This document shows positions 12,075 through 24,965 of a stretch of 64,000 nt of DNA, one piece after another. The DNA comes from Liolophura sinensis (taxonomy: Eukaryota > Mollusca > Polyplacophora > Chitonida > Chitonidae), in the NCBI RefSeq assembly GCF_032854445.1, contig NC_088301.1:59780512-59844511 (forward strand). Reading direction: 5' to 3'. Below the pieces are notes generated by a model. The model was not told the DNA's origin. It did not search any database and saw only the letters and a list, made by a program, of their open reading frames with translations. Both the position numbers and the translations under genes were made by a program. The stretch's first letter is position 1. Each line of letters opens with the position of its first letter.

Positions 12075-15000
12075 ATGAAACTAATAGCTAAGGTTTTACA
12101 GGGAGATATGTGTTCGATAGAGGTAATACCCATCTCCTTAATGGGTTTAATTGTTCTGATTATTTTAAATGATCGAGGAAGTTGTAGTATCCATACTAAG
12201 AGATCAACAGGTATAGTTGTCAAATGTATCAACAAACAGAATATATGTAACTTCCAATCCAGACACTAGACGTCACTGACTATAGCTACTGCATACTGGA
12301 TAGATTTGTAAATTTTTATTGATTCATTCTTTCATACTCATCATATTCAAAGTTTTCTTTATGGCACCTTTCATTTGATGCCTTTAATGCTGTTTCTCAG
12401 TCATTTACAGCAAGGCTTCCCTTACTAATTCGTCAGAGTTTTCCAGCAACAACAATATATCCCGTTTAAATATTCTTAAGTCATTTGGCGGATGTGCATG
12501 TTAGTTTGGAAATTAATATGTTTGTGCAGTTACAGTTTCATATTTTCTGTTTAATAAGCATGCAAGTCCTTAATTGCTGTCTAATTTTGGTTCAAACGAC
12601 AGAACGTTGGCAAATAGTTCTTCCTGTTTCATATAGTTTGGGAACTCTTCCTGACACTGTTTCGTACAAATGAACCCACCTGACAATAGCCAATCCATCA
12701 GGCGGTACGTCAGTATAGCACACTCCTAGGCAGAGTTCTCAGACTATTTCTCTGTCCCTGTCACATTATTGCAGTATTCTTGAGTGTGGCGTAAAATGCC
12801 AATGAAGTAAATGCATAAATCTGTTGAGCAGTGTATGAAAGAATATGCACCACTGAGGTCAGGATGAGTATGTCAGACTCTCGTTTAGCTTGGTAGGAGA
12901 ACAATATTTTGGCTTGGAAATTTGTGGAAACCAGTCTATGGCATATGTTTGTACAGTAGCTGTAACACAAATAAATCGCCTTGATAGATACAATTTTATC
13001 TTTTACTGGTACCTTACACATTTACAATAGACATACAGCTAAAGCTATGGTTTCACTCTCAGGCCCTCTCCTTTAGCCGCATGATTCACAAATAGTGACC
13101 TCTTTGTTTTGATAGGTTGATCCAACAGAAAGTGTATTGAAGATTAAGCACATTCTTGAGGATAAGACAAAAATTCCAGTGGCCCAGCAGAAAGTCGTGT
13201 TTCAAGGGAAACCATTGGGAGGTAAGGGTCTGCACGTCCCCTTTGTAAACATTGATCTGTATATAAGATGCTTTTGTACGTGATACATTATTATGGCAAG
13301 GTCAGTGATAAATATAAAGTTTTTTCAGTTTACTGGGCTCATAATTTTCTATTGACCTGTGTACTTGATAGTGTGTTTGTACACCTCATTCCACAATTAT
13401 CTATTCAGTGTTTTCTCTTGAACTGTTCCTTATTTTCCACCGACAGAAAATCTGACTACAGTAGTAGCAATTCACCCAGTCAGTAAAACAAAAGGACAAA
13501 CAAAAGTAAAATAAATATTTGATGTTAGTCAGTTATCAGTAACAAAAATTAGTACAGGTTAAGATTATTTTGTAATACCATAAGCAACCTGTTATTGTCT
13601 ACATGTATCTCGAGTTTAACATCTCCACATGTTGGCCAATCATGTGCCTTTCCATGTACAATATAGATACAACTGAATTAGATACATCATGGACATATGG
13701 TTAGCTTCCTGTCTACTAAACTATGGGAACACATGTGTTAACAACATTACATTTCAACATTTCATAACATGTTAAAGGTTACAGTGCTTTTTCTTGTGCC
13801 ATCTTTATTTCCTTTAAACCCTTGCTGATTTTGCTTATCCTCTCAGATTTCAGTACTGTTGGAGAATGTGGCTTGAAGGATGGAAGTCGTTTGTTTGTGG
13901 TTAGGCAGAAGGGCAAAGACTTGGTCAGAGGCAACAATTCTGCTAGCCCCACATCCATTACTAAAGCAATGTCACCAGAAGAGCAAGCTTGGTGGGCAGA
14001 ACTAAGACGATTTTTACTCAGACATTTCACTAAAGAAAATGCAGAGCTTGTGTTACAGGAATATAAAAAGGTTTGTTGTTCTTACTGAGAGACATTTTTT
14101 TCCCTTAAACAAGGTGTATTTGTGAACACAGTAACTTTCTAGTAGGAGATATTTTGGTAGCTGTCATGATAACAATTTCTGCATTCTATGTTAGGAACTT
14201 TTAAACCCTTGAATTGAGACAGGTAAATTGTAAATTTAAATGTCATATATGTTATACATACAGTGGGCTTTCAGAAAAGCACAGTTAATATGCGTGTCTG
14301 AGAGAATAAGGATGATGATAAATATTCGTGGTGTATGTTTACTAACAGCGGAGTATACTTTTTTCTGTAATAAGGCCTTACAATGGCATAACAAGTAGGG
14401 CCTGCAAGGCACCATTTAACAGTTGTCAGCAGTGGGGAATAAACACTAAAAAGAAGAGTGTTTGTCCTGTATACAGTAAACGATGAAAAGTTAGAATTTG
14501 TCAAGGTAAAGTAAAAAGATTGCTCATGGTGGGACGGTATCTCTAATAGACAGTGTATATAAAAGAGAAGCGGTAGACACTTCATGAATGGAGTAAATGG
14601 TATACTGGTCACCTTCAAGATGTAAATAGAAAGTTTGTTGTAGAATAAAAATGCATTTACAGGCAAATTAGTATTTTGAAATTTTATCATTGGTGCTGAA
14701 ACACATATTTTCCAGTAGGATATTACCCAACCTTCCAAATAAAAAAATACCTTTCTAAGATCATTATAAATGTCATAAAAAAATTACCATTCTCGGAATT
14801 AAGTAAAATGGTCATTTTGCCATGGACAAATTTAAATTCAAGTCATTAGATTTTAACACTGACAATAAAATTCATACAATACATGTGTCCATTTCCTTGG
14901 ATTTTTTTTTCTTCATATTGGAATGGACCAAGGATTGTGTGATTCAAACTTTAGATTTGACTAACAAATTTCTTAGGTTAGTAACTGGTCAGTGGTCCAT

Positions 15001-15302
15001 GTGCTAAGTTTGGATTTGAGGATAACCAAGACAATCATGCTACGTCGGCCATGTAGGTGATTGAAGGCAGTTAGGCTGAGAGTTTCAGGATGGATAATAT
15101 GTTTAAGCTGTTTCCTTTAGTGAAAGTTTTTTCTCAGTAAGAGTTCAAGATAACAGATAAGTTAACTAATGTCAAAAAATTGCAAGTTCAGAGATTTTGT
15201 GTAAAGATTTGTACTATTTTGTCTTTTAGGACTTGGACAAGACAATCAACAGCTTGAACTTGGATGACATTGAGCGATTTGCCACAGCGAAGTTAACAGG
15301 AA
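12075..15302 (+). CDS. UBL4A: Ubiquitin-like protein 4A (GET5 homologue), 3' end lost in an assembly gap
   Basis: Exons: 12075-12122, 13116-13221, 13847-14070 and 15230 to the gap at 15303; all phases agree. The protein starts MKLIAKVLQGDMCSIEVDPT and forms a ubiquitin-like domain over residues 1 to about 73 (KIPVAQQKVVFQGKPLG, then GSRLFVV). The C-terminal region holds WWAELRRFLLRHFTKENAE and INSLNLDDIERFA, matching the UBL4A C-terminal helical domain that binds BAG6 in animals. The family delivers tail-anchored membrane proteins to the ER targeting machinery and helps triage mislocalised proteins in the cytosol. About 150 residues are visible; human UBL4A has 157, so only a short tail and the stop should lie in the gap. 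An AATAAA at 15728-15733 could be the polyadenylation signal. The intron between exons 3 and 4 is 1.16 kb and AT-rich, with nothing recognised in it. Confidence 0.93.
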
Positions 15303-15502
15303 NNNNNNNNNNNNNNNNNNNNNNNNNNNNNNNNNNNNNNNNNNNNNNNNNNNNNNNNNNNNNNNNNNNNNNNNNNNNNNNNNNNNNNNNNNNNNNNNNN
15401 NNNNNNNNNNNNNNNNNNNNNNNNNNNNNNNNNNNNNNNNNNNNNNNNNNNNNNNNNNNNNNNNNNNNNNNNNNNNNNNNNNNNNNNNNNNNNNNNNNNN
15501 NN
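15303..15502. other. Assembly gap of 200 N in the last UBL4A exon
   Basis: Exactly 200 N, probably a fixed-size placeholder. The reading frame of the last visible UBL4A exon runs into it at 15302, so the stop codon is hidden. Confidence 0.99.
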
Positions 15503-15861
15503 GTCTTATTACAGTATTGCACATTCATGTAGCTGCATTAAACATGCATTTTATAAGTTTAGCTTCATCTGTAGGTTTTTCCAATGCCTTCCAGAAAAGA
15601 TCGCTTTCACCTGTGATCAGGGCACAAATCTAAAGCAGATAATCCCGTTAGAAGGGTACTTACATAGCACATTTTTGATATCTGTGTGTACACAAAGATC
15701 AATATTTTATGTTTGTAAATGTTCCATAATAAAAAATTACGCCAAGAGTACGGATGTCCAGAGATGTTTTGTTGACACTGATGTTTGATACAACTGACGC
15801 TGAAATCAGGGGAACTGGCTCTGTGGGGATGATCCAGTCTACAAGTACACCTATACCAAAC

Positions 15862-16182
15862 CTGTCCAGAACATTAACACACCAAGCAAGTCAGGTACGC
15901 ACACACACACCAAACCAGGTACACTAACACACCAAACAAGTCAGGTATGTACACACACCAAACCAGGTACACATATACACTAAACAAGTCAAGTGCACAC
16001 ACACACCAAATCAGGTACACACACACACTAAACAAGTCAGGTACGCACACACACCAAACCAGGTACACTCACACACTAAATAAGTCGGGTATGCACACAC
16101 ACCAAACCAGGTACACATACACATTAAAGTCCGGTAAGCACACACACCAAACCCAGTACACATGCACACCAAACAAGTCATA
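15862..16182 (+). repeat. Bipartite CA-rich minisatellite, about 7 units of roughly 48 bp
   Basis: Alternates acacaccaaaccaggtacac and acacactaaacaagtcaggt with variable CA runs. It lies 130 bp past the putative UBL4A polyadenylation signal. Reading frames on both strands are artefacts. Confidence 0.88.
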
Positions 16183-16199
16183 ACTTCTGCTCTGTTCAT

Positions 16200-16445
16200 G
16201 AATCCCTAGTCAAGTGGTTAGCTTGCTACCACAGCAGATTGATTTGAGAGCGTCTCACCAGTGTCGTAGTTATGAGTTCAACACCAGCTCAAGATGGCTT
16301 CCTCTCCCATTGTATGTGGGAAGGTCAGCCAGCAACCTGCAGATGGTCAAGGGTTGCCACATGCTCTCCCTGGTTTCCTCCCAATACTGGCAAAAGTACT
16401 ATATTCTCGAGTACTTAGTAAAACACAAATTAAATAATAAATTCT
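16200..16445 (+). mobile_element. Diverged SINE copy, sense
   Basis: Contains gttatgagttcaacaccagc, atggcttcctctcccattgt, gccagcaacctgcagatggt and ctcgagtacttagtaaaaca, in SINE order. Diverged, and the head is incomplete. Confidence 0.8.
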
Positions 16446-16784
16446 GTTGCAATATCTCTCCCATATCAGTCTGCACTTATAAAACCATAAACATATTACA
16501 AAAACAGGCGGTAATGATGGTTGTGAGCAATGGTCCATAAAACAGGATTCCCCGTGTTTAAATACCATAGTGACCACCGTGTTGTGGGCAGCACCACTGT
16601 CTGGTACTTCATGAAACTAGCCAAAGAGGTACACATTAAATCTAAAGGACATGGAATGGATAGACACCAAAATTTTTTTAAAAGGTAAAACTATGTCATT
16701 GTGAGAAAACATACAACCTGTAATGTTTTAGTAGGAGACGTACAAAGGCCTCTAGATGTCAGTTTCCCTGGCTGTATGTGGCTG

Positions 16785-17582
16785 CTGTGTGGAAACATGC
16801 TCCACCAGGGATATAACTGTGAACTGGCTGCTGTGTGAAACCATGCTCCACCAGGGACTCTGCTGCTCCACCAGGGATATAACTCTGCTGCTCCACCAGG
16901 GATATAACTGTGCTCCACCAGAGATATAACTGTTCATCACCTGAGACATAACCATGCTCCACTAGGTTTATAACTGTGCTGTTCCACCAGGGATATAACC
17001 GTGCTCCACAAGGGATATAACCGTGCTACCACTTTGATCCAACAGGATATAACCATGCTCTACCAGGGATATAACTGTGCTCCAACAGGGATATAACCGT
17101 GCTCCACCAGGGATATAACTGTTCTCCACCTGAGATATAACCATGCTCCACTAGGGATAAAACCATGCTCCACCAGGGATATAACTGAGCTCCAACAGGG
17201 ATATAACCATACTTCACCAGGGATAAAACCATGCTCCACCAGGGATTTAACTGAGCTCCAACAGGGATATAACCGTGCTCCAACAGGGATATAACTGTTC
17301 ACCATCTGAGACATAACCATGCTCCACTAGGTTTATAACTGTGCTGTTCCACCAGGGATATAACCGTGCTCCACAAGGGATATAACCGTGCTCCTACTTT
17401 GATCCAACAGGATATAACTGTGCTGCTCCACCAGGGATATAACCGTGCTCTACCAGGGATATAATCGTGCTCCTACAGGTATATAACCGTGCTCCAACAG
17501 GTATATAACCGTGCTCCACCAGGGATATAACTGTGCCCCAACAGGTATATAACCGTGCTCCACCAGGGATATAACTGTGAAC
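16785..17582 (+). repeat. 22-bp minisatellite with higher-order duplication
   Basis: The unit is gctccaccagggatataacc plus gt, with ccaac/ccacc variants, about 35 copies. A block of about 125 bp at 16925-17053 recurs almost unchanged at 17290-17418 (shared gctccactaggtttataact and actttgatccaacaggatat), offset about 365 bp. Confidence 0.92.
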
Positions 17583-18194
17583 TGACTACTGTTGAACGCT
17601 GTGCTCACAAATTTTTAGCTTGTATGACAATGGTCAGGTTTATGGGTGGAGGAAACCAGAGTGCACCAACAAACCTCCTGACTTCAAAATGTAGCCAAAT
17701 GAGCGAGAGCTGGATTTAAACATGTGACCTCACTGGTCGGGAGCCAGATAGTCTCAGTGAGCTGGCACTTCATCCATCTAATACAGGCAGGCCCCCTACA
17801 CCTGCCTGTATTCAAAGTTCTTGGAAATTGACTACGTTGTACATAAGCAAGAAAATCCAGACTCTCATATCATGACCTTAGACTGACCCACAGGACTGCA
17901 TGTTACAAGCCAGTTCGTGCAGACTGCTGACTTCACTGCCTTTTTCCTATACCAGTACCCAGTAATATAGGTAGCCTACCGTCCTCAGGACTATATGTTC
18001 AGATGGTTCAGCCCAAAATGTTCAGAAAATCACCGTGAAAACTTAAGTAGCATTAATATTATCGAAGATTAGCCACAGCCATCTGTCCCTACCCGCATCT
18101 GATCACACGCTGTACATGTACCTCTGCCTGTAACTTTGGTATAAACACAATCAACAAAGCTGCGACAGAGAGATGAACTAAACCCAAGTTCCAT

Positions 18195-18465
18195 AGAGAC
18201 GTTCATTTATTTGGTAGTTGTTCAACACCATACTCATCAATTCTTCACTTAGCTGTGAGTTTTATGGGTGGAGAAAACCAGGGTGCCCCACATAAATCAC
18301 AGAAAAGGCCCACCCTGTCAACTGCTTTCTGTCACCTAGGGCACACAAGCAGTGAGAGTGGTGGGATCTACACACTCCTTGTCCACGGCTGGTTATGAAC
18401 CCATGCCTCGTGTGTCCTAGCCACTGAAACATAAGCACATTTAACCACTCTGCCCTTACAGAATA
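18195..18465 (-). mobile_element. Second, related SINE type (two diverged copies, here and at 17625-17815)
   Basis: Both stretches share a gtttatgggtggaggaaacc-like core, then a cct-rich body and a tRNA-head-like end (ctagccactgaaacataagc on plus at 18418). They differ from the main family in the middle. Boundaries are approximate. Confidence 0.6.
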
Positions 18466-19361
18466 TAAATGCGTAACTTCGTGTGAATCATTCACTTGGT
18501 TACTCCATTCTTTCTGTTTCTTTGCTTTCTGTAGCTAGTGTGTTGACGCACACAGTGTTCACTTGGGGGACTCATTTGGGCTTTAAGCAAAGCCATAAAT
18601 ACACATCATGACCTGGAAGTTTTCAGCGAGGAAAGTATTTTTGTGTATTGTTAGTGAATATATTGCAGCATATCCTTGAATTGCTGTGAGTTCTCTCTTA
18701 CCAACACCCCCCCACCCCCTTCCTCTCTCTCTCTCTCTGTCTCATGGCATGACCACTCATTTCACCACTGACTGTATACACATGGGAATCTGACGTTTTA
18801 GCCCTTAGCCTTTGTCTTTGGTTTCTTTTCAGAGGTATCTTTGTCTTCACTGCTGAAAGAAAAAAATCATATGCCCAAATACAGTTAGTTTTCCAACCTG
18901 ACCTGAGATTACACAAGTTAAAGCTGCACACAACAACAAAATTGGTCGATATTTCAAGCAGTTATTGAACGGGTGAGAACCAAATGAGAATCAAGGAACT
19001 TGATTAGAGGTTACATAAGTTAAACTTCCTCTTTTACCAAAATTATGGTAACATTTGAACAAAAATCTATTTAATCATAACCTTGAATTATTTCACTGTC
19101 ATAGCATAACCATACTGATTATGTACCACTGTAGAAATTCATGTTACAAAATGTATGTCTGTTTATCAGCCTGTATGCACATTAACACTCAGATGTATAC
19201 AGAATGAAAAACATGTTCAATTTCAGCCATTTTAAGACCTGTCCATTTCATACAGGAATCAAAAAGTGTTGCCTGCAATCGAAGCCTAAAATATAACCAC
19301 AAGCCACCTCAAATTCACCATGGGCCTACCTTTTTTCTGAGATACTACCAGCATATATTTT

Positions 19362-22300
19362 CTATTCCTTGTTCTTCATTCTTGGTGATGTTAGGGAGGT
19401 AGAAGATGGTTTATTAACAGAATTAATCTGCAGCTTCTCTTTCTACAAAAAAGAAAGAAAAACGTTATTGCCATGGCATGGAACAATAAACTGATGAAAG
19501 TATACCAACCACACAAATGTAAATACAGTATGACATAGGCCACAGATTACCTGATTCCGATATCTTAGACTGATGTGATTCCTACTTAACTGAATGATTG
19601 TGGATGGATGTTAGGCTGAGTGATGAATTAGTGTAACTATTGAAAGCGACTTTCGTAGAGATCATAAAAGCCTAGAGATAGATATTGCTTTGTAGAGGAA
19701 CAACAAAGAAAAACCATGTCTCATCTTGCCATCTTGAAACATGTGGGCAACCTGACCTTGCCTAGAAAGAAGGTAATGTGGATGGTATCTCACTATGTGC
19801 TTTACAAAATGTTTAGCTGAATGCCAGCATGCAAAGCTAGATATAATATTCCACCAATGTAACGTAAAGTTCTCTTTCAATGATAATCTAGAAGCTTAAA
19901 TACTACAACTTTGCCCACAGCTGAAACATGAAATAAGAAAAACTTAACCACAATGGTGGAGTCGATAGATCCTATTGATGATAATGGGACAGCTTTTTGT
20001 GCTTCAGAGGGATTGCTTCTTAAATGTGGTGGTTTCTGAAAACAACAACATTTAAAAAAAACAAAAAGTTAATGCTGCATGTAGTGCAATGTTATTGTTA
20101 TCCACATTTGGCCGAGGTTAGCGAGGTTAGGTATTTATTTATGTATTTGATTAGTATTTAATTTTTATTTTAATTTTTCATGTGTATAAATAAGGTCAGG
20201 TTTACAGGTGGAGGCAACCCTTTGGCTTGTACCTGACAATTCTCCTGAGTTAAAAGATGACTCACTTGAAAGGTGCTAAATAGTTTTATATTCACATCCT
20301 CAGGCAATTTACTACTACATTTAGCACAAAGCTGAAAGCATAATCAAAAATTCTTTTGCCATTATTTGCCACAGGGGCCATTTTTACTAATTATACAATA
20401 TTTACCAAATTTATACAATTACATTTTGGTTTTTATTTCAATGTATCCAGCAAAACACTAATGACTTACATTAACATACATTCATTTGGATAGGGACTGT
20501 ACTATAAGACAAGTAACAGAACAACATACTGCACTGGATTCTTGCTGTGAGCTGTTATTTTATGAAATTTATATTTTCAATTCAAAAACTGAATGAAATA
20601 TAAGTTTCATGAATTTGGTTATGTTCATAACTGTCAAAGAGGGAATGGCTGGCATTAATTTGACTTTGTTCTTGGTCAGCTGTGGCATCATTGGCATATT
20701 TCTGGAGGAAAAAAACAGTGCAAGCACATCTCTTACCATGTGATCTGGGCGGTTGTCTTTTTTAATGTTCTTCTGTCTACTTCTTTTCTTCTTTTTCTTC
20801 CTCTTAATTGGGGAACTATCTTCTTCCTACAATGCACACAAATTACACCGTTTTATTAAAAGACCTAGCTTGCATACATTTTCCTAGTTTTGTAAAAAGG
20901 CCCAGAATAAACACTGACTTATTTACAAGATATAAAGATTTCAATGTCATTCTGGTATATTTATCTTACACCCCCTGAGCACTGAAGGAACAATTATCTA
21001 TGCTGTCATTTCACAATTCACAGATAGACAATTACATGTATACATGGGTTTATGTAAAGTATGAGGACTTTCTGTCTTGAGAATGACAGACAAATACAGT
21101 AGCCATATTTGACTATTAACTCACCTTTTTAGACATATCTTCCTCAAGTTTTCTCTTTAATGAAGAACTTTCTCTGATTTTAATTTCATGCAATGTGCTT
21201 GATGATAAAAACAAAGACAAGTCTTCATCCTTTGCAGGCAATGCAGGGGAAGATGCACTCTTCAGTTTTTCATCTGTTCCACTGGAAAATGAAATAAATG
21301 TTGGCCACTAACAATTTACATCAAACACGTTTTGATAAAATACATTCAAAACAACATCAAAGCCTCATTCTGATCAGGTGATAAACAAAACTAAGCCCAA
21401 TATGGTTCAATGCAGTGATCAGTTGTGGAATTGTGCAAATTTTGTGGTCAACAACGCCCTATTTACCTCAACTGAAACCAAAGACATGGTCTGGAGTGAC
21501 ACCTAAACTGACTCTTCGACACTTGCAGGGCCCTTATTTAACAATGGTAGTCACATCGCATGAATCACTCCTTTTCTGACAAAAATGTCCATACCGTTCA
21601 CAAAGATGGTTAATGAAGGATTGTTTTTGATGCTTCAACGCAGCTTGTTTGACAAAACTCTACCGCTTATGATTAGTTAGCCTGAGTATGTTAACGACAT
21701 TTGAGAGCAGGTGATTTTTGGCCACAAAAAAAAAGCACAAAAGCCATCTGCAACGTTTCTGACCGCCTTGCTATCACTGATGATAGCTCCATGCAGATTC
21801 ACAAAGTTTTGCGAAAAATTTCCCAGGATTGAGTTTATTTTATTTATTCGATTGGTGTCTTACACCCTACTCTTATTCACTTCTATGACGGCGGCCAGCA
21901 TTATGGTGGGAAGAAATCAGATGGAACCCGGAGGAAACCCACAACCATCCGCAGGTTGCTGGCAGACCTTTCCATTTACGGCCGGAGAGGAAGCCAGCAT
22001 GAGCTAGACTTGAACTCACGGTGACCGCATAGGTGAGAGGCTCCTGGGTCATTATGCTACGCTAGCGCGCTAACCGAGTCACGGAAACCTCGTGCAAGAT
22101 CGATGATGATTACTGCCGACAGTTAGGTTGTCTTAGGGGTCATAAGTGTAGGTGCACAAGGGCCTTTCTAAATAGCTTACCTTTCCTTGATTAATTTGTT
22201 CAATCTCTTTTTAAGTCTTTTTCGTGTAGATTGGGAGAGAGAGTCACTTTCTAATCTCTTTGTGAGAGATCCTATGGAATGTGACGGGAGGGCGTCATGT

Positions 22301-24191
22301 GATGGTTTCGTTTTCTTCTTGACAATGACAGCAGTTTTACTGTCTTCCTCAGTGTTTACTAAAGAAGGAGCTTTTATTCTGGGACAGCTTTTCTCTTCAT
22401 CTGGCATACAAAGAACACACAATAACCAAAAAGCAGGAACCGTAACAAAAAGAAAAGACAACTTTAGTCACCACAAAAATATCATATTATCACCACCAAA
22501 AAAAGAACCTATTTCTAATTTATTTGGCACTTTATACTACTATTAAAACATATGTAGATTATCTTAAAGGTTTTTGATCTAAAAATAAATTTAAACTTCT
22601 TGTATTTTTGTTTCAGTCTTACGAAACTTTACATGGTAAAGTTAACATACGTGGCTTAATCTACAATTTGATCTATCTATATCCACCTTCTTGTTGTTCC
22701 TTTCGTTTACTTTTCTTGAGTTTCTTTGTCACTTTCTCATCTATGAATGATGAAAGATTTCTTCCATGCTTATCTGGTTCTTTGACATGTACTTCTTTCA
22801 AGATTTCTGCTGTATCTCTCCTGCAATCATCAATAAATTCATCGTTTCATAGATTTTCTGATCATTGAGTGGGCATCAGTTTTGATCATCCACAGCAGGT
22901 ACCATAATTTACTAAATGCCTGTTCACTGTACTATTTGAAATATATTCATCGTGAATTAGTTTGTTGCACAGGAAAACGTACTAAGTAGTAGCAGTTATG
23001 TACACCTCTAAAACTACAGGTAGTTATGTACACCTCTTAAACTATTGGTAGTTATGTACACCTCTAAAACTACAGGTAGTTATGTACACCTCTTAAACTA
23101 TTGGTAGTTATGTACACCTCTTAAACTATTGGTAGTTATGTACACCTCTTAAACTATTGGTAGTTATTTACACCTTTAAAACTACTGGTAGTTATGTACA
23201 CCTCTAAAACTACAGTGTGTTTTGACTGCACATCTTGCCAAATGCCTCTTACACCGCAACACTATAGACTACCTTCATTACCTCTTCGTAAAACCATGAC
23301 CCAATATATCACCCCCATCATCAATGAACACTTTGCAGGAGAAAGCCAAATAACTCTACTTAAGAACAAAAAGCTGTTGTTCCAAGACAGTGATATTGTC
23401 AGTTTCGAAACAATTCTTCTGTCTTCCTGATTTCGCAAAGCGATGCTACACCAGAAATACCACCAAGCCTAGTTAGAATCCCTTTCCAGCAGGTTTTTTT
23501 TTTTTTGTTTTCTCTTTTTTCTACGTTATGATGTTGAGATCGCGTTGATAGGATCACTGTAATTTGCATACATTTCATTTTGCGTTGCTGCGTTATTTTG
23601 AAAAGCCAGCATGGTGAACATGCAGTCTAGAAAAAGGTGTCATTGCAAAACTGATGATTTGATCACCTAGGAACAGCGGCTGTCCCATCTGACGCAAGAA
23701 ATGGTCGATATACCGCAGCTGCACAAAGTCTATGGCAATGATGGTGACACGTATATCCTGGGTGCATGTAGATGTTCAGCGCATCGAGGTAGAATAGATT
23801 CTTAACATTTATCTATCACGTTCGACCTCAATGTTCAGCGCTAGGCCTACTTTAAATAACGTACAGCGATCGCCCTTTGTGACTCTGTGTCAAGTCAGGA
23901 TTATCTAGTCACATTTCATACTGCTAAAGTATCACCATCATATGATGCATTACTCGTAGGCATATTCTTAGTCGTGAGAATGCAAATTAATGGATCTGTT
24001 TACTTCTTTTTTGGCACCGCGTCCTTCGTTTCATTTTTATCAGCTTTGACAGTGTTGTTGATAACGTTCGTAAAGGTAAACCAGGAGGCTGCCACACTAC
24101 TGTAAGTACTGTCAACTTCCACACCAAACTCTACTCCTTCCACAGCCATATCGTGAAATTCTGGTGAATGTCGTGTACCTGTTCTGGACAT
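19362..24191 (-). CDS. Lysine-rich, probably nuclear protein of unknown family (318 aa)
   Basis: I do not recognise this protein. Seven minus-strand exons join with matching phases: 24191-24004, 22820-22687, 22400-22181, 21281-21125, 20826-20737, 20035-19949 and 19442-19362 (stop TAG). The start ATG at 24191 opens MSRTGTRHSPEFHDMAVEG. The first 55 residues are mixed and acidic. The rest is low in hydrophobics and rich in Lys/Glu/Ser, with basic clusters such as KKLKKSKRK, RKRLKKRLNKLIKE and KRKKKKKRSRQKNIKK that look like bipartite nuclear or nucleolar signals. A Leu/Arg heptad-like stretch (TKRLESDSLSQSTRKRLK) suggests a short helix. There is no enzyme motif, signal peptide or membrane segment. 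The start codon is about 775 bp from that of EFCAB10 on the other strand. Weakest junction: the donor of exon 6 (GTG|GTTAAG). Confidence 0.75.
21833..22092 (-). mobile_element. Near full-length SINE in intron of the lysine-rich gene
   Basis: Same family: gattggtgtcttacaccc, tatgacggcggccagcatta, accatccgcaggttgctggc, gagaggaagccagcatgagc and gctagcgcgctaacc, in that order on the plus strand. It lies between exons 3 and 4. No exact target-site duplication was found. Confidence 0.9.
22985..23215 (+). repeat. 28-bp minisatellite, about 8 units, in intron 1 of the lysine-rich gene
   Basis: The unit is actattggtagttatgtaca then cctcttaa, with an actacagg...ctctaaa variant. It lies about 170 bp from exon 2 of the minus-strand gene. 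Confidence 0.92.
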
Positions 24192-24900
24192 GTGAGAAGT
24201 GGAGGCGAGTTTATTTCTTCCATAGAGGGGGCGGGAGGGTGGGGAGAGAGATTTGGGTTACAAAAACAAACAGTACTTAGCACATTGTGCCGTTGCATTC
24301 CACCCCCCCCCCCCCCACCCGCAAAATATCCCTTGCAGATATCTTTTATTTCCTCAGAGGTAGTCCTTTAAGATGAATACAAAAAATATGTTGTGTGCAT
24401 GCTGCAGCCACTTTCCTCGCAAGTTAAACATTTGTAGATACTCTGTACTCGCGTGTAATCGCGCCGCTACACAAGGAAAGCAAAACTAGGACCAAACATA
24501 GAAACGGATAAGACGAATTAATAAGCGATAAATCCTGTTGTTCTGTGGCAGTAATGTTAAACGTTTACCAGTTACAGCCGATATTCACACCTGTATATCC
24601 AAAAAAGGTGGATTACATAATATAAATGGCCTGACAGGTGTGAAAAAGTATAAATGTAATGAAGTATTTTGTCGATTTAATTCAAATTTCAAAATATATT
24701 CTTGACACAGTGTACGTGATCGCATATGCCAATTTGTGCTAATGTGTTCAAATTTGAACAGTTTGTTTTTTATGTTCTGTTTCAGTTTTACCAAAGCATA
24801 TTCACAGTTTAACGTTCCATGAAAAGAAAACTTCTTTTGCTCGGGAAATTTCGAAGATGGGAAAATATCCATGATATGTGTTTGTTGTTAGCCGTTCACT

Positions 24901-24960
24901 ACGTCACGGCAAGTGCGTTCCCTAAGCCAATCACGTGCCTGTAAGGTTGCTATGGTGAGC
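24901..24960 (+). promoter_or_regulatory. Compact EFCAB10 promoter: CRE half-site, CCAAT, E-box and RFX X-box-like motif
   Basis: Within 65 bp of the EFCAB10 start codon lie ACGTCA (24901-24906), CCAAT (24927-24931), CACGTG (24932-24937) and GTTGCTATGGTGAGC (24946-24960). The last has a strong RFX half-site (GTTGCTATGG) and a weaker second half. RFX factors drive ciliary genes through such X-boxes close to the start. The motifs are seen; their use is inferred. Confidence 0.5.
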
Positions 24961-24965
24961 GAAAT

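Noticed and set aside
14271-14738. 155-codon minus-strand frame in the UBL4A intron
   Set aside because: Lies in AT-rich intron sequence, with an aromatic- and Ser-rich translation, no recognisable domain and no splice structure.
22187-22546. 119-codon plus-strand frame
   Set aside because: Shadow of exon 3 of the minus-strand lysine-rich gene.
23887-24105. 72-codon plus-strand frame with a hydrophobic stretch
   Set aside because: Antisense to exon 1 of the lysine-rich gene and lacks an ATG start.
24302-24317. Poly-C run upstream of the divergent gene pair
   Set aside because: Simple homopolymer; similar runs at 34640 and 52072 (poly-G) have no consistent context.
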